From positions 1 to 55,444 of the forward strand of contig NZ_JBQKKT010000019.1 of assembly GCF_052116585.1 (NCBI RefSeq): a stretch of 55,444 nucleotides of DNA, in the 5' to 3' direction. Both the position numbers and the translations under genes were made by a program. The stretch is from Luteococcus sp052116585. GTDB taxonomy: Bacteria > Actinomycetota > Actinomycetes > Propionibacteriales > Propionibacteriaceae. Positions 14,831 to 22,683 of the stretch are shown piece after piece. Numbering within the stretch: the stretch's first letter is position 1; each line of letters begins with the position of its first letter. The notes under the pieces are model-generated. The model was not told where the DNA came from. It saw only the letters and a list, made by a program, of their open reading frames with translations, and made no database searches.

Positions 14831-17701
14831 TCACAGGCTCTCGACGAGCTGACGTTCGGTGGTGGCCTCGGGCGCCTCGGGGCGAGGCTGCGGCGTGGCG
14901 GGGTCGGGTGTGAGCAGCGCGATGGTGCGATCGGCCCGCCAACGGGCGATGGCCTCGCGGTCGTGCAGCCCCAGGACGAAGGCGGGCCCCTCGACAGGCT
15001 CGGGGACCGGGAGCCCCTCGACAGGCTCGGGGAGCGGGGGCCCCTCGACAGGCTCGGGGACCGGGGAAGCAAGCTCGGGGGACGGGGAGAGGGCGCGGGC
15101 GTCGGCGATGGCCTGGTCCAGGGCGGCCAGCTCGGGGCCGGCGAGGGCGTCGGCCCCGTCGACGAAGACCACGCGGGGAGCGCGGCCCAGGGCCGAGGCG
15201 AGGTCTCGCTCCAGACCCGACTTGCTGCCCGCTTCCAGGAAGGCGGTGGCCTGGCGCACCTCGGCGGCCCGTTCGGGCAGCAGCAGACCGGCCACTCGTG
15301 CCTTTCCGTCGGTGGCGTCCAGCCGTCCGGCCAGGGTGAGCAGCAGGGCACGGCGCGGGTACGAGTCGCCCTGCACGACGGCCACCTGCCCCGGGTCAAG
15401 GTGCAGTGAGGCCTGCTCGAAGATGCCCTCCACCGACAATCCCTCGGCATGCAGCGCCTCGCGATGATCCGGGCTGGGCCACTGCGCCAGCTCCAGTTCG
15501 CGGTGCAGGCCCTCGCCCTCGACGTCGAGCACCGGCAGCATCTTGTCGAGCCAGTGCGGCAGGTGCCAGGCGCGAGCGCCGAGCAGTTGCAGCACGGCCG
15601 GCACCAGGGTCATCCGGATCACGAAGGCGTCGACGGCCACACCCACGGCCAGGCCGAAGGCGATCTGCTTGATCGGCCCCATGCCCTCCGGCACGAAGAA
15701 GGCGAAGACCGCGAACATGATGACGGCGGCCGCGGTCACCACCTGCGCCGAGGCGGTGAAGCCGCTGGCGATCGCAGCGCGGGCCAGCCGGTCACGGTCA
15801 CCGGCCGGATCCTTGCGCACGGCGTGCACGAAGTCCTCGCGCATCCGGCTGACCAGGAAGACCTCGTAGTCCATGGCCAGGCCGAACAGGATGCCCATGA
15901 TGACGATGGGCATGAAGCTGATGATCGGCACGGGCTTCTCGAGGTTGATGATCCCGGCCCCGATGCCCTCGTTGAAGACCAGCTGGGTGGCGCCGAAGGC
16001 GGCGCCGACGCTCAGCAGGTAACCGACGGTGGCCTTCAGCGGCACCCACACCGAGCGGAAGACCATCATGAGCAGCACGAAGGACAGCCCGACCACGAAG
16101 ATGCCGAAGGGCAGCAGGGCACCGGCCAGGCGTTGCGAGACGTCGATCTGGATGGCGGTCGATCCCGTCACGGCGGTCTCCACGCCGGGAGTCTCGGCCC
16201 ACTGGTCATGCTGGTCCACCAGCCGCTGCACCAGGTCTGCGGTGGCGGGGTCGTCGGGGCCCGTGGTGGGCACCACCTGGACGAATCCGGTGTCGGCATT
16301 GCGGTTGGGAGTGGCGATGAGCACCTTGGCGACGCCCTCGGTCGACTCGATGTCCTTCTTGAGGGTGTCCATGACGCCCATCGGGTCATTGCTGCCCAGG
16401 ATGTCTGCGGTGACGATCAACGGGCCGTTGTAGCCGGGGCCGAAGTGTTCGCTGACCAGGTCGTAGGTGACGCGCTGCGGCTTGCTGGCCTCGGCCTGGC
16501 CGGCATTGGGCAGGCTCATCTGCAGGTTCGCGGCCGGCACGGAGAGCGCGCCCAGCACGGCGGTGACCAGCACGACGGTGAGCAGCGGCAGCCGGGTGGC
16601 CAGGCGCACCCAGTTGCCGAAGAAACCTCGCCCGGGGGCCTTGCGACGACGCCGCTTGCGGGCGCGGGGACGCAGACGCTCACCCATCAAGCCCATCAGC
16701 GCGGGCAGCAGGGTGAGGGCGATCACCACGGCCAGGGCGACGGCGATGGCGGCGAAGACACCCATGATGGTGAGGAAGGGAATGTTGGCCAGCCCCAGCC
16801 CCACCAGGGCGATGCACACCGTCAGGCCGGCGAAGACCACGGCCGATCCGGCGGTGGCGACCGAGCGGGCGGTCGACTCCTCGGCGTCCATCGGCTCGAC
16901 GCCCTCGACGGGGCGCAGCTGCTCACGGTGACGCGACAGGATGAACAGCGCGTAGTCGATGCCCACGGCCAGGCCCAGCATCACCGCGAGCATCGGGGTG
17001 GTGGAGTTCACCTTGGCCAGACCCGCCGAGATCATCAGCAGGAAGAGGGACAGCACGACGCCAACGATGGCGGTCATCAGGGGAAGCCCCGCGGCCAGCA
17101 GCGATCCCAGTGACAGGAAGAGCACCACCAGTGCCACGCCGACGCCGACCACCTCGGTGGCGCTCAGGGTGGGCACCTCGATCGAGAAGGCCTGGCCACC
17201 CATGTGCACCTGGGACCCGTCGGGCAGGTCTGCCTCGACGCGGTCGGCCAGCGCGATGAGCCGCTCCCGGTCCTCGTCGGTGATCTCCTCCATGGAGCCC
17301 TCCAGCTGCAGCTGCACCAGGGCCGCCTGCTGGTTGTCGCTGATCATGCCGGTGCTCAGGCCACTGAAGGGGCTGGTGACCCTGGTGACGATGGGGTCAC
17401 CACCGAAGTCCTTGACGACCGCCTCGATGCCCTGCTTGGCCTGCTCGTCGCCCACCCGCTCCCCCTCGGGAAGCACGACGATGGCCTCTGCCGTGGTGGC
17501 TGCGGCCTCCGGGAAGGTCAACCGCAACTGGTCGAGCGCCTCCTGCGACGGGGCACCCGGAATGTTGAAGTCGTCGCTGTATTCGGCTCCCGCGAGGCCG
17601 GCCAGCCCGCCGAGCACCACGAGGATCGCCAGCCACAGCGCCAGCACGCGCTTGTGATTGCGATGGCAGCTGCGGCCCAGGCGATAGAGGAAGGAAGACA
17701 T
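14831..17701 (-). CDS. MMPL/RND transporter with C-terminal degenerate ABC-ATPase-like domain
   Basis: A 956-residue protein starting at ATG 17701 (MSSFLYRLGRSC). Residues 1-700 are a complete MMPL exporter with two six-helix repeats, including the signatures LAVGIDYALFILSRHREQ and GLAMDYEVFLVSRMRED. The tail (about 740-950) does not belong to MMPL. Its order matches an ABC ATPase: a substrate-side strand (LSVEGIFEQASLHLDPGQ), a Walker-A position reading QGDSYPRRALLLTLAGRL (lacking GxxGxGKS), a Walker-B-like RVVFVDGADAL (about 839-849) and a switch-like FVLGLHD (about 906). Actinobacterial YhgE genes often sit beside a separate ABC-like protein, so this appears to be a fusion. Residues 880-906 are a PEPVEG repeat insertion. 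Divergent from tetR. Confidence 0.88.
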   Translation of the reverse strand: MSSFLYRLGRSCHRNHKRVLALWLAILVVLGGLAGLAGAEYSDDFNIPGAPSQEALDQLRLTFPEAAATTAEAIVVLPEGERVGDEQAKQGIEAVVKDFGGDPIVTRVTSPFSGLSTGMISDNQQAALVQLQLEGSMEEITDEDRERLIALADRVEADLPDGSQVHMGGQAFSIEVPTLSATEVVGVGVALVVLFLSLGSLLAAGLPLMTAIVGVVLSLFLLMISAGLAKVNSTTPMLAVMLGLAVGIDYALFILSRHREQLRPVEGVEPMDAEESTARSVATAGSAVVFAGLTVCIALVGLGLANIPFLTIMGVFAAIAVALAVVIALTLLPALMGLMGERLRPRARKRRRRKAPGRGFFGNWVRLATRLPLLTVVLVTAVLGALSVPAANLQMSLPNAGQAEASKPQRVTYDLVSEHFGPGYNGPLIVTADILGSNDPMGVMDTLKKDIESTEGVAKVLIATPNRNADTGFVQVVPTTGPDDPATADLVQRLVDQHDQWAETPGVETAVTGSTAIQIDVSQRLAGALLPFGIFVVGLSFVLLMMVFRSVWVPLKATVGYLLSVGAAFGATQLVFNEGIGAGIINLEKPVPIISFMPIVIMGILFGLAMDYEVFLVSRMREDFVHAVRKDPAGDRDRLARAAIASGFTASAQVVTAAAVIMFAVFAFFVPEGMGPIKQIAFGLAVGVAVDAFVIRMTLVPAVLQLLGARAWHLPHWLDKMLPVLDVEGEGLHRELELAQWPSPDHREALHAEGLSVEGIFEQASLHLDPGQVAVVQGDSYPRRALLLTLAGRLDATDGKARVAGLLLPERAAEVRQATAFLEAGSKSGLERDLASALGRAPRVVFVDGADALAGPELAALDQAIADARALSPSPELASPVPEPVEGPPLPEPVEGLPVPEPVEGPAFVLGLHDREAIARWRADRTIALLTPDPATPQPRPEAPEATTERQLVESL
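14987..15059. repeat. Three in-frame 27-bp REP-like repeats inside the MMPL gene
   Basis: The 19-bp core CCCCTCGACAGGCTCGGGG occurs at 14987, 15014 and 15041 (27-bp period), with a decayed fourth unit after 15066. In the MMPL frame it translates as PEPVEG repeats. The same core type appears intergenically at 41397-41432 and inside lipB at 50521-50539. It matches the widespread actinobacterial palindromic repeat that reads PEPVEG when translated. Confidence 0.85.
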
Positions 17702-17730
17702 GGAGGCGACCCCGAGATGCGAAGGAGAAT

Positions 17731-17756
17731 CCGATACAGTGTTGTATCCGATACAG
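17731..17756. promoter_or_regulatory. TetR-type operator in the divergent promoter
   Basis: GATACA-GTGT-TGTATC forms a 16-bp palindrome (17733-17748). A second CCGATACAG half-site overlaps it, giving a 17-bp direct repeat (17731 and 17748). It sits between the MMPL start (17701) and tetR start (17823), so binding would repress both directions. Confidence 0.65.
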
Positions 17757-17822
17757 GAGTGTACCCTTTGTCGAAGACCTGACAAAGCCGCTCCACAAGC
17801 CGACCCAGCGCCCAGAGGACCC

Positions 17823-18437
17823 ATGAGCATGCCCACCACCGCCCGCCGCGCCGCCACCCGTGAACGACTGGTGGGCGCGGCCATCGAGGTCATCGCCCGC
17901 AAGGGCGTGCTGGCGGCCAGCGTGGAGGAGATCTGCGAGGCCGCCGACTTCACCCGGGGGGCCTTCTACTCCAACTTCGCCTCCAAGGACGACCTGTGCG
18001 TGGCGGTGCTGGAATGGCTCGGCCAGCGCTACCTGGCGGCCGCCCGCAACGCGATCGCGCGCATGGATCCCACCCTCGACGTCGACGAGCGGATCACGCG
18101 CGCGGTCCAGCTGTTCATCACCACCTCTGGCACCAAGCCCGAATCGGCACTGGTGATGAGCGAGCTGCGTCTGCACGCCGCTCGGGAACCCGCCCTGCGC
18201 GATGCCTTCGCCGCCTACGAGAGCAGCGTCACCCCGATGTTCGGCGAATTGATCGGTGAAGGACTGCGCACCGCCGGGCTGCGGCTGACCATCCCGATGG
18301 ACCAGGCCCTCTCGCTGTTGCATGCGGTGCACGACCAGACCACCCTGGACCAGTTGGTCCACGGCGCCAGCCCCGATTCGCCACAGGCCACCGAGCTGCT
18401 CAGCCTGGTGCTGCGCGCCATGATCACCGCCGACTGA
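17823..18437 (+). CDS. TetR family transcriptional regulator
   Basis: A 204-residue repressor. The N-terminal helix-turn-helix (about 10-55) has ERLVGAAIEVIARKG, VEEICEAADFTRGAFYSNFASK, the classic TetR recognition helix, followed by an all-helical ligand-binding domain (to about 200). ATG 17823 follows AGAGGA by about four bases; a second ATG is two codons in. It is divergent from the MMPL/YhgE operon over 121 bp that contain the palindrome at 17733-17748, so it most likely represses that operon and itself, released by an exported or toxic hydrophobic compound. Confidence 0.9.
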   Translation: MSMPTTARRAATRERLVGAAIEVIARKGVLAASVEEICEAADFTRGAFYSNFASKDDLCVAVLEWLGQRYLAAARNAIARMDPTLDVDERITRAVQLFITTSGTKPESALVMSELRLHAAREPALRDAFAAYESSVTPMFGELIGEGLRTAGLRLTIPMDQALSLLHAVHDQTTLDQLVHGASPDSPQATELLSLVLRAMITAD

Positions 18438-18509
18438 CGTTTCGAGACGTTCAACCAGCCGTCACCCTGCGGCTTCGCTCCCGCCATCCATGGTCGCACT
18501 CGTTGATCC

Positions 18510-19400
18510 ATGACCCAGCTGCGCGGCTTCGACGGGCACACGCCCGCCACCGTGCAGCCCGCCTTGCGGCCGCCCCGCGCTGGGTCCACCCGTCCCCTGG
18601 TGGAGAGCACCGAATGGATGGGCGCCCTCGACCCGTCGCTGCGGCTCGACGCGCTGACCATTCCCGGCACCCACAATTCCGGGGCCACCCGCGGAGGACG
18701 CTGGGTGGCCTGCCAACACCACGGCATCCGCGACCAGCTGGACGCCGGGGTGCGCTACCTGGACATCCGGGTGCGGCTGCTGCGCGGCGGCTTCCGCGTG
18801 CACCACAACCAATTCTTTCAGCGGCTGACCCTCGACGAGGTGCTGGAGGTCTGCCAGGACTTCCTGCAGCAGCATCCGACGGAGAGCGTGCTGCTGTGCC
18901 TCACCCAGGAATTCTCCCGCGCCGATGCCGCGCAGCTGGCCCGCACCTGGGCCCGTCTCCGGACCCGTTTCCCGGGGCTGCTGCACGAGTCACGTCGCAC
19001 CCCCACCCTGGGGCATGCCCGCGGCCAGGTGGTGGTGGTCACGCGCAGTGCCGGCTTCGCCGGGTTGGACCATCGCAGCTGGCAGGTCAGCGACGACTGG
19101 CACATCGGCACCCGCAGCACCTGGCAGGCGCGCAAGTGGCCGGGCATCACCGACCACCTGCGCCGGGCCCGGGCGGCTCGCGGTGACGGGAGGATGTGGA
19201 GCTGTCACGCCTCGTCAAATGGCTGGGCACTGACCCCTGCGGCCGCGGCCCGACTGCTGGAACCCCTGCTGCACCAGCACTTCGACGAGCTTCCGGGCCG
19301 TCCTGCCGGTGGTCAGGCCGCCCCGGAGCGCAATGGGGTGATCCTGCTGGACTTCGCCACTGACGAGCAGGTGGCGCAGCTCTGGCAGCGCAATCTCTGA
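18510..19400 (+). CDS. Phosphatidylinositol-specific phospholipase C X-domain protein
   Basis: A 296-residue PI-PLC-like TIM barrel that would cleave phosphoinositides or related phosphodiesters. The first catalytic His is His55 in IPGTHNSG, with Asp85-x-Arg87 (LDIRV) and the second His98/His99 in FRVHHNQFF. The remaining strands LLCLTQEF, VVVVTRSA and VILLDFAT follow in order. No signal peptide or lipobox is visible, unlike most secreted bacterial PI-PLCs, so the protein is cytoplasmic unless a non-classical route is used. The N-terminal 35 residues are not part of the barrel. It is monocistronic, ended by the hairpin at 19471-19515. The activity is inferred from the family; the substrate is unknown. 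Confidence 0.82.
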   Translation: MTQLRGFDGHTPATVQPALRPPRAGSTRPLVESTEWMGALDPSLRLDALTIPGTHNSGATRGGRWVACQHHGIRDQLDAGVRYLDIRVRLLRGGFRVHHNQFFQRLTLDEVLEVCQDFLQQHPTESVLLCLTQEFSRADAAQLARTWARLRTRFPGLLHESRRTPTLGHARGQVVVVTRSAGFAGLDHRSWQVSDDWHIGTRSTWQARKWPGITDHLRRARAARGDGRMWSCHASSNGWALTPAAAARLLEPLLHQHFDELPGRPAGGQAAPERNGVILLDFATDEQVAQLWQRNL

Positions 19401-19470
19401 GCACCTTGGCCCCCGCTGCTCGGCGGCCCCCTGACACAGTTGAACACGGCGCGACAGAACACGACACGAC

Positions 19471-19515
19471 AGAACAGCGGTGCCCAACCCCGGACGGGCT
19501 GGGGACCGCTGTTCT
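19471..19515. terminator. Bidirectional hairpin terminator
   Basis: Perfect 11-bp arms AGAACAGCGGT and ACCGCTGTTCT with an inner GC-rich stem, located between the convergent PI-PLC and isomerase genes. It ends in TTCTTG, giving a weak T-tract. Confidence 0.75.
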
Positions 19516-19553
19516 TGCCTGGTTGGCCGCTACTGGCGAATTGGCCGCGGCCG

Positions 19554-20402
19554 TCAGTAGCCGATCGACTTCAGGTACTCGCGGGAGTCCTTGATGCAGT
19601 CGAAGGGGTCACGGCCGTAGGTCATGTCCTGCTCGATGAAGAAGTACTCCGCACCCGCCGCCAGCGAGGCAGGCAGCAGCTCGGGCCAGTTCATGTTGCC
19701 CTGCCCCACCTCGGCGAACTCGACGATGTTCACGAACATGTCGTAGCCCTTGGCCACGTCACCCGACGCGAACAGGTCGAGGGCCTCCGGCGGCAGGGCA
19801 CCCACGCGATAGTCCTTGACATGGATGAGCTTGCACACGCCGCTGTAGGCCTTGAGCATGTCCAGCGGGGCCATGCCGCCACGCTGCACCCAGTGCAGGT
19901 CCACCTCGAAGTTGAGGTCGGGGGCAACCCGTCGGACGATGTCGAAGATCCGTTCGCCGTCGAACTGTGCGAGGTCCACATGGTGGTTGTGGTAGCAGAG
20001 CGTGATGCCCTCGTCGGCCAGCTTCTTCGCCCACGGCTGCACCTCGGCCGCCCACGCCTCGCAGGCCTCCTTGGAGACCATCGCCGTGAAGGGCATCATG
20101 CCGATCCGCAGGAAGCGGCAGTCGAGCCGCTTGCAGTCCTGGACGATCTTGTCGTAGTGCTCCTCCAGGTTGTCGCCGGTGGCGGTGGGGCCGGGCTTGA
20201 GGGCGACGGACAGGGCGCCCACCTCGATCCCCAGCTCCTTGATGCCACGCTCCAGGGCGGCGGTGTTCTCCTCGTCCATGGGGATCTGGGAGACCTCGAC
20301 GGCCGTCAGGTCCATCGACGCGATCTTCTCGAGCACGGGCCACATGCCCAGCTCGGAGACCTTGTCCTTCAACATCATCATCTGCACGCCGAGCGTTGCC
20401 AT
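19554..20402 (-). CDS. Sugar phosphate isomerase/epimerase (xylose isomerase-like TIM barrel)
   Basis: A 282-residue AP-endonuclease-2-type TIM barrel, the last gene of the four-gene operon. Metal-site residues are visible in order: a His in TLCYHNHH, Glu/Asp in NFEVDLHW, His in HVKDYR and Glu in FIEQDM. ATG 20402 (MATLGVQ) lies one base after the upstream oxidoreductase stop, so the two are coupled. Family members isomerise or epimerise sugars, or eliminate/hydrate 3-keto-sugars. With two Gfo/Idh/MocA enzymes beside it, a role in a keto-sugar route is plausible. The substrate is not readable from the sequence. Confidence 0.82.
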   Translation of the reverse strand: MATLGVQMMMLKDKVSELGMWPVLEKIASMDLTAVEVSQIPMDEENTAALERGIKELGIEVGALSVALKPGPTATGDNLEEHYDKIVQDCKRLDCRFLRIGMMPFTAMVSKEACEAWAAEVQPWAKKLADEGITLCYHNHHVDLAQFDGERIFDIVRRVAPDLNFEVDLHWVQRGGMAPLDMLKAYSGVCKLIHVKDYRVGALPPEALDLFASGDVAKGYDMFVNIVEFAEVGQGNMNWPELLPASLAAGAEYFFIEQDMTYGRDPFDCIKDSREYLKSIGY

Positions 20403-20403
20403 G

Positions 20404-21570
20404 TCAGTTCCTCTCCTCGAACGTGCCCTCTTCGCGGATGCGCTTGTTGAGCTCGTCCAGGTAGCGGGTCTCGTCGAAGTTCTCCAGGCTGACCTCTTCA
20501 CCGGTCCAGGCGGACAGGTGGATGCCATTGGCCAGACGGACGCCGTGGATGCCGTCGCCACCGGGGGCGATCAGCTGGGCGCCGTTGAGGACGGCGTCGG
20601 CGAAGTTCTTCATCACGTCGCAGTGCTGTTCGCCCCAGACCGATCCGTAGTCCTTGGTCTCGGTGCTGAGCTTGTCGGAGAGGTCCAGCTCGCCCTTGAA
20701 GAGCTTGCCGACCTCCTCCATGCTCATGCCCTTGCTGAACTCCTGCTCCGGCTCGCTGAGGCGGGTGATGGTGACGGTCTTGGAATTGTCGACGACGACC
20801 TTGCCCTTGTCGCAGAGGATCTCCAGGCGGTCGGTGCCGGCGATGTCATGGGTGCAGGTGATGAAGGTGCCGGTGGCGCCATTGCCGAAGTCCACCAGTG
20901 CGGTCACCTCGTCCTCGACGGCGATGTCGCGCTTGAAGCCGAAGCTGGCCTTGGCGAAGACGCTCTTGGGGACGCCGCAGATCCACTGCCACAGGTCGAG
21001 CTGGTGGGGTGCCTGGTTCACCAGGACGCCGCCACCCTCGCCGCCCCAGGTGGCGCGCCAGTCGGACTGGTCGTAGTAGCCCTGGGGACGCCACCAGGTG
21101 GTGATGATCCACGACGTGTGGCGCAGGGCGCCGAGTTCGCCGGAGGCCAGCAGGTCCTTGAGGTCCTTGTAGAGCTGGTTGGTGCGCTGGTTGAAGAAGA
21201 CGCCGAAGACCAGCTCGGGCTTGCTGGCGGCGTAGTCGATCAGTTCGCGCGCCTGCTTGGTGTAGACGCCCACGGGCTTCTCGACCAGGGCATGGATGCC
21301 CTTCTCGAGCGCCTTGATGCCCATCTCCGGGTGCAGGTAGTGCGGGACCGTGGTGACGACGGCATCCACCTCGCCGGAGTCCAGCATCTCGACGTAGTCG
21401 GTGTAGAAGGGCACGCCGAGCTCCTCGGCGCGGGCCTTCTTGGTCTCGTCGATGTCGCAGATGGCGCCGATGCGCATGGTGGGCACACGACCCTCGTCGA
21501 TGAAGTTGGCGTACATGCCGCCTTCGGCGCCCAGGCCGATGATGCCGAGCCGAACCTGCTGATCAGTCAT
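20404..21570 (-). CDS. Gfo/Idh/MocA family NAD(P)-dependent oxidoreductase
   Basis: A 388-residue sugar/polyol dehydrogenase. The N-terminal Rossmann fold begins with LGIIGLGAEGGMYA (variant GxGxxG) and includes CDID. The family EKP motif (VEKPVG, catalytic Lys near residue 98) and the substrate-site block LVNQAPHQLDLWQW (His and Asp) are present, followed by the C-terminal alpha/beta domain to EEGTFEERN. It lies 78 bp downstream of a second oxidoreductase and one base upstream of the isomerase start. Expected chemistry is oxidation or reduction of a sugar hydroxyl at C2, C3 or C4 with NAD(P). Confidence 0.87.
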   Translation of the reverse strand: MTDQQVRLGIIGLGAEGGMYANFIDEGRVPTMRIGAICDIDETKKARAEELGVPFYTDYVEMLDSGEVDAVVTTVPHYLHPEMGIKALEKGIHALVEKPVGVYTKQARELIDYAASKPELVFGVFFNQRTNQLYKDLKDLLASGELGALRHTSWIITTWWRPQGYYDQSDWRATWGGEGGGVLVNQAPHQLDLWQWICGVPKSVFAKASFGFKRDIAVEDEVTALVDFGNGATGTFITCTHDIAGTDRLEILCDKGKVVVDNSKTVTITRLSEPEQEFSKGMSMEEVGKLFKGELDLSDKLSTETKDYGSVWGEQHCDVMKNFADAVLNGAQLIAPGGDGIHGVRLANGIHLSAWTGEEVSLENFDETRYLDELNKRIREEGTFEERN

Positions 21571-21612
21571 TCTGTCTCCTCTGGTGGACTTTGCTGGGTG
21601 TGAGATGTGGGA

Positions 21613-21672
21613 CCTGCGTCACTGGTGACGCGACGTGTCTGGCCTGCGTCACTGGTGACGCGACGTGTCTGG
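21613..21672. repeat. Tandem duplicated 30-bp unit containing a palindrome
   Basis: Two exact 30-bp copies (21613-21642 and 21643-21672), each containing GCGTCAC-TG-GTGACGC. The second copy covers the end of the upstream oxidoreductase gene, including its TGA stop, so the duplication copied the last codons into the intergenic space. The two hairpins could act as an mRNA processing site or operator. Confidence 0.8.
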
Positions 21673-22683
21673 CCATGTCTGGGCGTAGATCTCCTTGAGC
21701 ATGCGCAGCGACGGCATTGCCTGTTCGGCACCGATCCAGAAGGGCTCGTCGTCGCCGAGCCGCCCGTGGAAGTCCTCGATCAACGCCTGGTGTGACATGC
21801 CCCAGTAGCTGCGCCCGCCACTGGGCACCACACGTTCTGCCAGGTCCTTGGCCCGGCCGTCGTCGAAGCGCAGGTGCAGCCCGTCGGCGATGGTGGCCGT
21901 GCCCTTGGTGCCGTAGATCTCGATCTCGACGGGACGGTGGACGGTATTGGTGAGGCTGCCGACGAAGGTGCTGGTGATCCCACCCTCCACCACGGTGGAC
22001 GGGTGGGTGAACATGGCGGTGGCGCTGTCCTCCACCTCGATCACGTCGCCGTACTTCAGCGTGGCGGCCCGGCCGCTGACGGCCGTCGGTTCGCCCAGGA
22101 ACCACTGGAGCAGGTCGAGCGTGTGCAGGGCCTGGTTGATCAACAGGCCTCCACCCGCGTTCTGCCAACGACCCCGCCAGGGCTTCGCCTGGTAGTAGTC
22201 GGGCGTGCGCGTCCACACGACGCTGGCGTAGGCGCCGAGCACATCGCCCAGCTCGCCGTCCTCCAGCACCTGCTTCAGGGCCTGCGCCGAGTTGTTGTAG
22301 CGGTTCTGCAGGCAGATGCCGAGCCTGGCGGAGGTGTGCTGGCTGGCCTCGACGATGCAGTGGGCGGCGGTCAGGGTGTTGGCCAGGGGCTTCTCCTGGA
22401 TGACATTCACTCCGGCGGCCAGCAGGTCCAGGGTGATCTGTGTGTGCTGGTCGTGCGGGGTGGTGACGTGCACCACGTCGGGCCGGACAGCCGCCAGGAG
22501 TTCCTTGTGGCTCTCGAATCCCAGGACGTCCGGGGCCAGCTGCCGGGCTCGTGCGAGTCCTGCGGGGTCGACGTCGGCGACGCCGACCAGCTCGATGCCC
22601 AGTGCCCGGATCGCCTCGAAGTGGACCAACGAGACGTCGCCACACCCGACGATGGCTGCCGTCGTCCCCGCAGGTGTGCTCAT
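21649..22683 (-). CDS. Gfo/Idh/MocA family oxidoreductase (second)
   Basis: A 344-residue dehydrogenase distinct from its neighbour. The Rossmann start AIVGCGDVSLVHFEA is followed by VADVDP, the EKP motif (IQEKPLA, Lys near 97), and GGLLINQALHTLDLLQWF with the His/Asp of the substrate site. ATG 22683 (MSTPAG) overlaps the upstream isomerase stop by four bases (ATGA). The C-terminus SRHQ lies in the duplicated 30-bp repeat. Having two oxidoreductases in one operon suggests an oxidise-then-reduce sequence on one sugar rather than duplicated functions. Confidence 0.86.
   Translation of the reverse strand: MSTPAGTTAAIVGCGDVSLVHFEAIRALGIELVGVADVDPAGLARARQLAPDVLGFESHKELLAAVRPDVVHVTTPHDQHTQITLDLLAAGVNVIQEKPLANTLTAAHCIVEASQHTSARLGICLQNRYNNSAQALKQVLEDGELGDVLGAYASVVWTRTPDYYQAKPWRGRWQNAGGGLLINQALHTLDLLQWFLGEPTAVSGRAATLKYGDVIEVEDSATAMFTHPSTVVEGGITSTFVGSLTNTVHRPVEIEIYGTKGTATIADGLHLRFDDGRAKDLAERVVPSGGRSYWGMSHQALIEDFHGRLGDDEPFWIGAEQAMPSLRMLKEIYAQTWPDTSRHQ

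Noticed and set aside
15449..17113. 554-codon open frame on the plus strand opposite the MMPL gene
   Set aside because: Composition is His/Gln/Gly-rich shadow coding, with no domain; the minus-strand MMPL frame is unambiguous.
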